Assembly (NCBI GenBank): GCA_945910005.1
Contig: OX246740.1
Location: 3,892,897-3,956,896, forward strand
Length of the DNA: 64,000 nucleotides
DNA from: Isoperla grammatica
Lineage: Eukaryota; Arthropoda; Insecta; Plecoptera; Perlodidae
Direction: 5' to 3'
Shown in pieces: positions 58,904-64,000 of the stretch (positions within the stretch are counted from its first letter, which is position 1; each line of letters starts with the position of its first letter). The position numbers and the translations under genes are program-made. Under the pieces are notes generated by a model. That model saw nothing but the letters and a program-made list of their open reading frames with translations. It searched no databases and was not told the DNA's origin.

Positions 58904-59903
58904 TGATTATAATATTGTATAATATTAGGTCCGAAACAGGCGTTTATATTAAAGTAGTAAATTATTTTTCTTACGCCTTTAAAAATAAGTAATACTCTCA
59001 CTATATTTCATACACTGGATCAGACTGGATCAGAAGTTTTCATGTATTCATTTAGAACATTAACATCACGTCTTGGGTAGTTTTGTTATTTTTTTCATCA
59101 AATGCAACAAGAAAATATGATTTCCTAGAAGGAAGTTTCTAGAAAACGTTTTTTAAAGTAAAAGTTGTTTTTTATTGTTTTACATTCATTGCAAGAAGAA
59201 AACTTCCTACCCAAGGGTATTTACTGCCCTTCTTCCAGACGTTTACCCGTTTCAATTTTTTCCTTAAATAACCACGTTTCGTTGCGGAAAACGTAGAGAT
59301 AAAAATTTGTCATTAAGCAAATATATATGTTGCTGAAATAAAGCAACGTTCAAAGATAGAACAAATATTTCTTTAGGGAATTTAATTTTTCTTCTTTACA
59401 AAAATTTGAAAATGTTCCACAGAAATATTGAATATCAGAAAGCTTGCTTTGAAGAGTAGTTTATAAAAAACCTTTCAGTTTCTTTGTAATAAACTGACAA
59501 AAACTCCGTTTTATCTTCTCTAGGAACCAGGTTTTAAATGTTTGCCTAGTAATATGTATTTAACCTAATCAAGCAAGGATTGAGGAACGCCTGTGAAACC
59601 ACTGTGTAGGGACTTGTGGTATTACCCGTCCTCCAAGCCATCAATATTCAAGTCTGGTTTAGGAAGTTAAGGTGGGAGGAGGGTTAGTTGATTTACCCCC
59701 TCCCCCTCCCCCACACCGTCACCGCCTCAATTGATCTGTTCTCACTGCACACACACACTTTTACACACGAGAAATGTTAATTAAAAATAACAAGAGGTGT
59801 TTGTGTGTAAGGAAGATGCCCCATCCCCGACCCCCCTTGAAATAATCGGCACGTAAAGATATTAGGGAACTGGTACTAAGATATTCACCGAAATGTGTAG
59901 GAC
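58904..59903. other. Non-coding spacer
   Basis: AT-rich, with a C-rich stretch at 59694-59712 and short CA repeat at 59747-59758. No gene. Confidence 0.5.
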
Positions 59904-60185
59904 TGATTTTATTTCGCAAAATTAACAATAATAAATGATAGATTTTAAGCCAGAAAATGACAAAAGCAGGATCACCGCCTAAAAAAGGTACTGATGTAAG
60001 TATTAATTGGTAAATAGCATGGACTTCCATATTGTTCTTGATTTTATTTCTCAAAATGAACAATAATAACTGATAGATTTTAAACCAGAAAATGGCAAAA
60101 GCAGGAACACCGCCTAAAATAGGTACTGATGTTAGTATAAATTGGTAAATAGCATGGACTTCCATATTGTTCTTGATTTTATTGG
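59904..60185. repeat. 135-bp tandem duplication
   Basis: Units begin at 59904 and 60039 with TGATTTTATTTC and the first bases of a third follow at 60174. The two full units differ at about nine positions. Because 135 is a multiple of 3, a minus frame (134 codons) stays open across both, but most of the differences change the amino acid, so coding constraint is not indicated. Confidence 0.9.
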
Positions 60186-60644
60186 CGAAAAATACGGGAC
60201 ATTAATAAATGTGTGTTGTTAGCTGTTGAACCAACCAATAAGTAATTTTAATATACTGATTAAATATAAACTCGAAAACTTGTGAAATGGTCACATGAGT
60301 TACATGAGTAACATGAGTTAGGGGACATTTTAAATGTTCACAATTAAAGCCACCAACTATGGGCCTAAATCGTGACTCATGAAACAGTAATAATAATAAA
60401 AAATTAATTTTAAAGTTACCAAATGCAAACGCCCAGCATTATAAAAAAACGCATAAGAGTAAACTATTAACAAATAAACATAAACTACACACATGATTAA
60501 CAATGTTCTCAGTTTTAAAATTATATCTATTATAAATTTTATACATACGAATGTATCATATTTTAAATTTTTAATGAAGAGAATTTTCAATTATTTAAAA
60601 ATGCATCCATGAAGTAATATATGCGTTAATAATATAGCACAACT
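60186..60644. other. Non-coding spacer
   Basis: A short ACATGAGTTACATGAGTAAC repeat near 60293-60320; otherwise nothing. Confidence 0.45.
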
Positions 60645-60905
60645 GACCGATAGAAGTGGCTCAGCGGTAAGACGCGAGACTCTAATTCGGGGGGTCGCCG
60701 GTTCGATTCCGGCCACCGGCAGTCCTGACTGAAGGTTTTTCCGAGGTTTTCCTCAGTCGTAAAGGCGAATGCTGGGATTGAGTCGTACTAACAGCCCTCG
60801 GACATTCCTTCCCAGCTATCCAAACACCCTAACAACCTAGTTAGTCCCCTGAAGAGGGGCACATCAGGTAAAGCTGGTGTGCACCCTAGAACGGGTATTC
60901 CTACG
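60645..60905 (+). mobile_element. tRNA-derived SINE, best-preserved copy
   Basis: The tRNA-like head has A box TGGCTCAGCGG (about 60658-60668) and an exact B box GGTTCGATTCC (about 60701-60711), then CGGCCACCGGCAGTCC. The body includes GGTTTTTCCGAGGTTTTCC and GGCGAATGCTGGGATTG, and continues to about 60905. Copies of the same head are on minus at 52893 and, diverged, at 34905. The head has lost a proper acceptor stem, so it is not a working tRNA gene. Confidence 0.7.
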
Positions 60906-63138
60906 AAAAATTATTATTTTTAGTACAACTGCTTATACTTCTAACATTTATAAAAGCGTCTTTAAAACCATAAGAACTATGTGAAAATTATTAATACTTC
61001 ATGTTGTGTAAGATACGAACAAGGAAAGTCGTCTAGCAATATTTTATAAGACAAAATGAATACGGCAAGACTAACTATTGTACAATCTTTAAATATACTT
61101 TTATGCGATGCCATGTAGGTTTATTTGCCTGCAGAAAATATGCCCTATAAATACAGTTGCGGAGACCAATGTGTGCGTGGCGTAACGAAGAAAGAAATGT
61201 TTTTCAAACGGCAACACTTTCAGCATTAGTAGTAAGCTTTTAGAAACGTAAAAAGCAAATTGGTTTTTAAGAAGTGGGGTAATTGGAATGGAGTTTTAGA
61301 CTCACCTCGTCGCAAACAGTCTCCATTATAGAGAGATAAAGTCAGCTTCTGGGACAAGTTCAACTTGTGTTCGTGAACCAAGTTAGCAAACTTATATCGC
61401 TACATTCTAAGTGGGATGTGGCGCTTCGTATCTGAATGCATTGGGATTTTCGCTTGTTTGCATTCACGGATTGAGCTTAATTTTTATTTCATTTCATGGA
61501 TACTTTATTTTATTATTTGTTTTTAATTTAATGTATATCCTTATGTCTTCATAGCTTATGCAAATTGTTTTCTAACATATTTTTTGCATTACGTTCTATA
61601 ACCTAACACCAACCTACAAGGCAATGCAAAGTATGAGTACCCTACACGTGTTGCATAACTTGTGATTAACACTCACCTCTGCGTTGTACCGAACGTTACT
61701 ACGTCACAAATTCGTATCTTGTTTATAGAAATTAACCTGGTGAAAAATTGTTTGACTAAACACAAATTTATGGACCAAAAATACATAAGTCAAACATCTG
61801 ATCATCAGCTTATCTACAGTGGACACCAGACTAGTGTTTTTCTTAATTAGTTCAAACATGTGCGTATTGTGGTTACACAAAACAGGTGGTGCGTATTGAG
61901 AACACACAAAACACATGTGACATCACTCCGATCACGTGTGGAGCTAATTACGGTTTCACTCAAACACACAATAAAATGAACGGCCACGTCTTTCTTACAC
62001 ACACAGCTAAAATCACAAACCAAAACGTTTTTCATCTTCTCATCAAAACAACCAAATTACAACACGTTTAGTCTCAAATTAATACGATAGTGTGACAAAA
62101 AGTGTACGTATTTCCGAATGAGGGGCACATTTCCATAATGCTCACATATTTTACACACGCACATTGATGGGTGTTCTTGCTTCGGTGATCTGACAGCGTT
62201 AGTGATGTTAATTGGCTGGTTTGGTAGTGTAATTCAATTTGCGTGTGTTTATGCAGATGTTGTTGCTAAGTGAAAGTGATGCAAACTGAGCAAAGCGCTT
62301 CAAGGAATAATTTCAAACAATTACATGGGACATGTTGTATCGGTATATTCAACGTATTTACGACAATACGAATTGAACGAATATTAATGTATTGATCTGT
62401 CATTTGTATCTTGCTGTTGTTTCAGAAAATTTAAATTGTTCACATGGGCCTACGGGATAAACAAAATGAGTGTATATCCAAATAAAAAAGGAAATGCCTA
62501 AAAGCAAAATATGTTCAGAAGATCAGTTTATTAGTAATTTGATAATAGGGCCACATCCCAAAGTTGCATGATATCACTGAACGCTAATATTATATGACAG
62601 CGGGGAAAACGTTTATTACAATTGTTGTGTCTCCACATACGTAATAAATAACTACTTCACCCGTAATACAGTACTTTTATTTTACACTTACCGTGCAAAG
62701 GATAGTACATAAATATAAGTTAAGTGAGACCAGCTATAGTAACTTTTAACTTCACACAGAATGAAGGCGCAAGGTATAAAATGATTGTGAGTGCAAAGGC
62801 CGTTAGTTAGAAGATTGTACGTGCTCAGGATTTTGATACTACGATTTTATAAGTGCTCACAGTATACAATCGATTAGACTTGAACGTGGCATGCAAATGG
62901 CATATTGTATCCGAATTCAAACACTTCAAACTTTACCTTTAGCCCAACATTAAACTCGGTTGAACTGACTGTTTTAGCCTGAAAATTTATTTCAATCGCT
63001 CTGCCGGAAAAGATAACAAGAACGATGGACTGAAGTTTCATCCTCAATGTACTGACATGATATGATAATTAACATAAAACGGCGAATAATTAGGAATACA
63101 CAACATTTGGGTTATATCGTCATAAAACAATTTCAAAA
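60906..63138. other. Gene-free interval
   Basis: No gene supported; the frames at 61662-62071 overlap on opposite strands and lack domains. Confidence 0.5.
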
Positions 63139-63200
63139 TTCAAAGTTTTTTATTATTACATTGTGTACAAGTACACGGAGGTAAAATAGAACTAATATTA
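63139..63200 (-). mobile_element. LINE-like 3' end (minus strand)
   Basis: On the minus strand: ACCTCCGTGTACTTGTACAC, then AATGTAATAATAAAAAACTTTGAATTTTGAA. A polyadenylation-like word followed by a short TTTGAAT-type tail is typical of CR1/L2-like LINE ends; only the end is recognisable. Confidence 0.45.
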
Positions 63201-64000
63201 CAATTAGGGTCATATAATTCTTAAGTAGGACTCGAAGAGAATTAACATCTTCTGCACAAACAAATATTACATTACACAAACATGAAATATTAGCCCTACT
63301 AGACGCCTAAACGTGACAAGAGTCACTTGTAATAACGAAATTTTAGAATTCATGATAAAATGGTGTTTTAAAATGTTTTTTTTCTGTCGCATCATTACTG
63401 TGAGAGTTGTTAGTCTGAACGATATTAAAAGAAATAAAAAACTAATTTGGGGGAGTTTAAAAATGTGAAAATTAAAACGCGGAGAACTGATTGCTTTAAT
63501 TGGATGAGCGCTTCACGTTACTTGATGCTGCAGTCAACTAATCATGTCCGTTTACTAATATCATTACAAATCCCACCAGTGAAGTTATCTCATATTTTTG
63601 CCTGTTGCAAAATAATTGAAAGTGGATACCTTAGAATATATGGAGATGTTCAAACCGGAGCGATCTTGTAGCTGATGATACTATCTTGAGGCAGGAAAAG
63701 TGTAATTTCAAGGGCAAATGGAAGGGGAAATAATACAGACGAGAAAGATTGGAATGCAGGCGACAGATATTGAAGAATATGCTTTGGTATGTAGCAAGTC
63801 AAATCAATCCACGGATTCATAATAAGAAAAAGTAATGATACAAAACAAGCCGCATTTTTCCAAAATAACATAAACTTAATCAGTATCCATGAAGCCACTT
63901 TCAATTAAATACAAAGTGAAGCGTGCAATGATTCCACATCATGCCTGAAACTCAAACAAGTATTTGTGCTTTTTATGTTCAGGATATAATGCAGTATCTA
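63201..64000. other. Non-coding right edge
   Basis: Frames 63447-63671 and 63650-63904 are short, without domains. Nothing else seen. Confidence 0.45.

Noticed and set aside
58597..58992. 131-codon plus frame
   Set aside because: Formed by the CCATATGG-type array and its 79-bp higher-order repeat.
59761..60165. 134-codon minus frame with an internal repeat
   Set aside because: The 135-bp duplication keeps frame by length, and most differences between the units are amino-acid changing, as expected without coding constraint.
60645..60722. Functional tRNA gene
   Set aside because: A and B boxes are present, but there is no acceptor-stem pairing, the body continues as a SINE and sibling copies exist at 52893 and 34905.

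Overview
The window is AT-rich eukaryotic, almost certainly invertebrate metazoan, nuclear DNA. The evidence is spliced genes with GT-AG introns, a THAP zinc finger, tRNA-derived SINEs with A and B boxes, 8-bp-duplication hAT MITEs, and long tetra- and pentanucleotide microsatellites. I cannot name the species. No host housekeeping gene, rRNA, functional tRNA or CRISPR array is recognisable. This is a repeat- and transposon-dominated stretch.

The one confidently coding region is 28016-34642. It reads as a complete two-gene cut-and-paste transposon of the ISL2EU (IS4EU) type. Its ends are 17-bp perfect terminal inverted repeats (TCGGGTTTTCGAGCAAA) flanked by AT on both sides. A plus-strand gene of three exons (28171-31107) encodes a 498-aa transposase with a THAP finger, a helix-turn-helix and a DDE domain. 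A convergent minus-strand gene of three exons (34429-31953) encodes a 495-aa protein with a SWIM zinc finger and a YqaJ/lambda-exonuclease-like nuclease. All exon junctions are phase-compatible, both frames are open, and the catalytic residues are present, so the copy looks potentially autonomous. By inference the THAP protein binds the ends and cuts, and the nuclease may process DNA during or after transposition. First introns of both genes are filled with TAGGCCTA-type motifs.

Layout: 1-9865 is non-coding, with a hAT MITE (1023-1391), an ACGTC array (1743-1903), a 524-bp foldback element (2967-3490) and three identical 61-bp repeats (8856-9038). 9866-15117 is a minisatellite of about 71 units of 73 bp (13 of them 72 bp). 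15118-28013 holds SINEs, a hAT MITE with a perfect 8-bp duplication (18593-19022), a full-length SINE with an AATC tail (19631-20165), several palindromes, an element inserted in a CA repeat (22594-23327) and a degenerate CGACAAGCCA array (26315-26945). 34645-53101 is gene-free and contains a GTCT microsatellite beside a 148-bp triplicate, plus further foldbacks and SINEs. 53102-58903 may be a second, 5.8-kb transposon with subterminal CCATATGG-like arrays. 58904-64000 holds a 135-bp tandem duplication, a SINE and a LINE 3' end.
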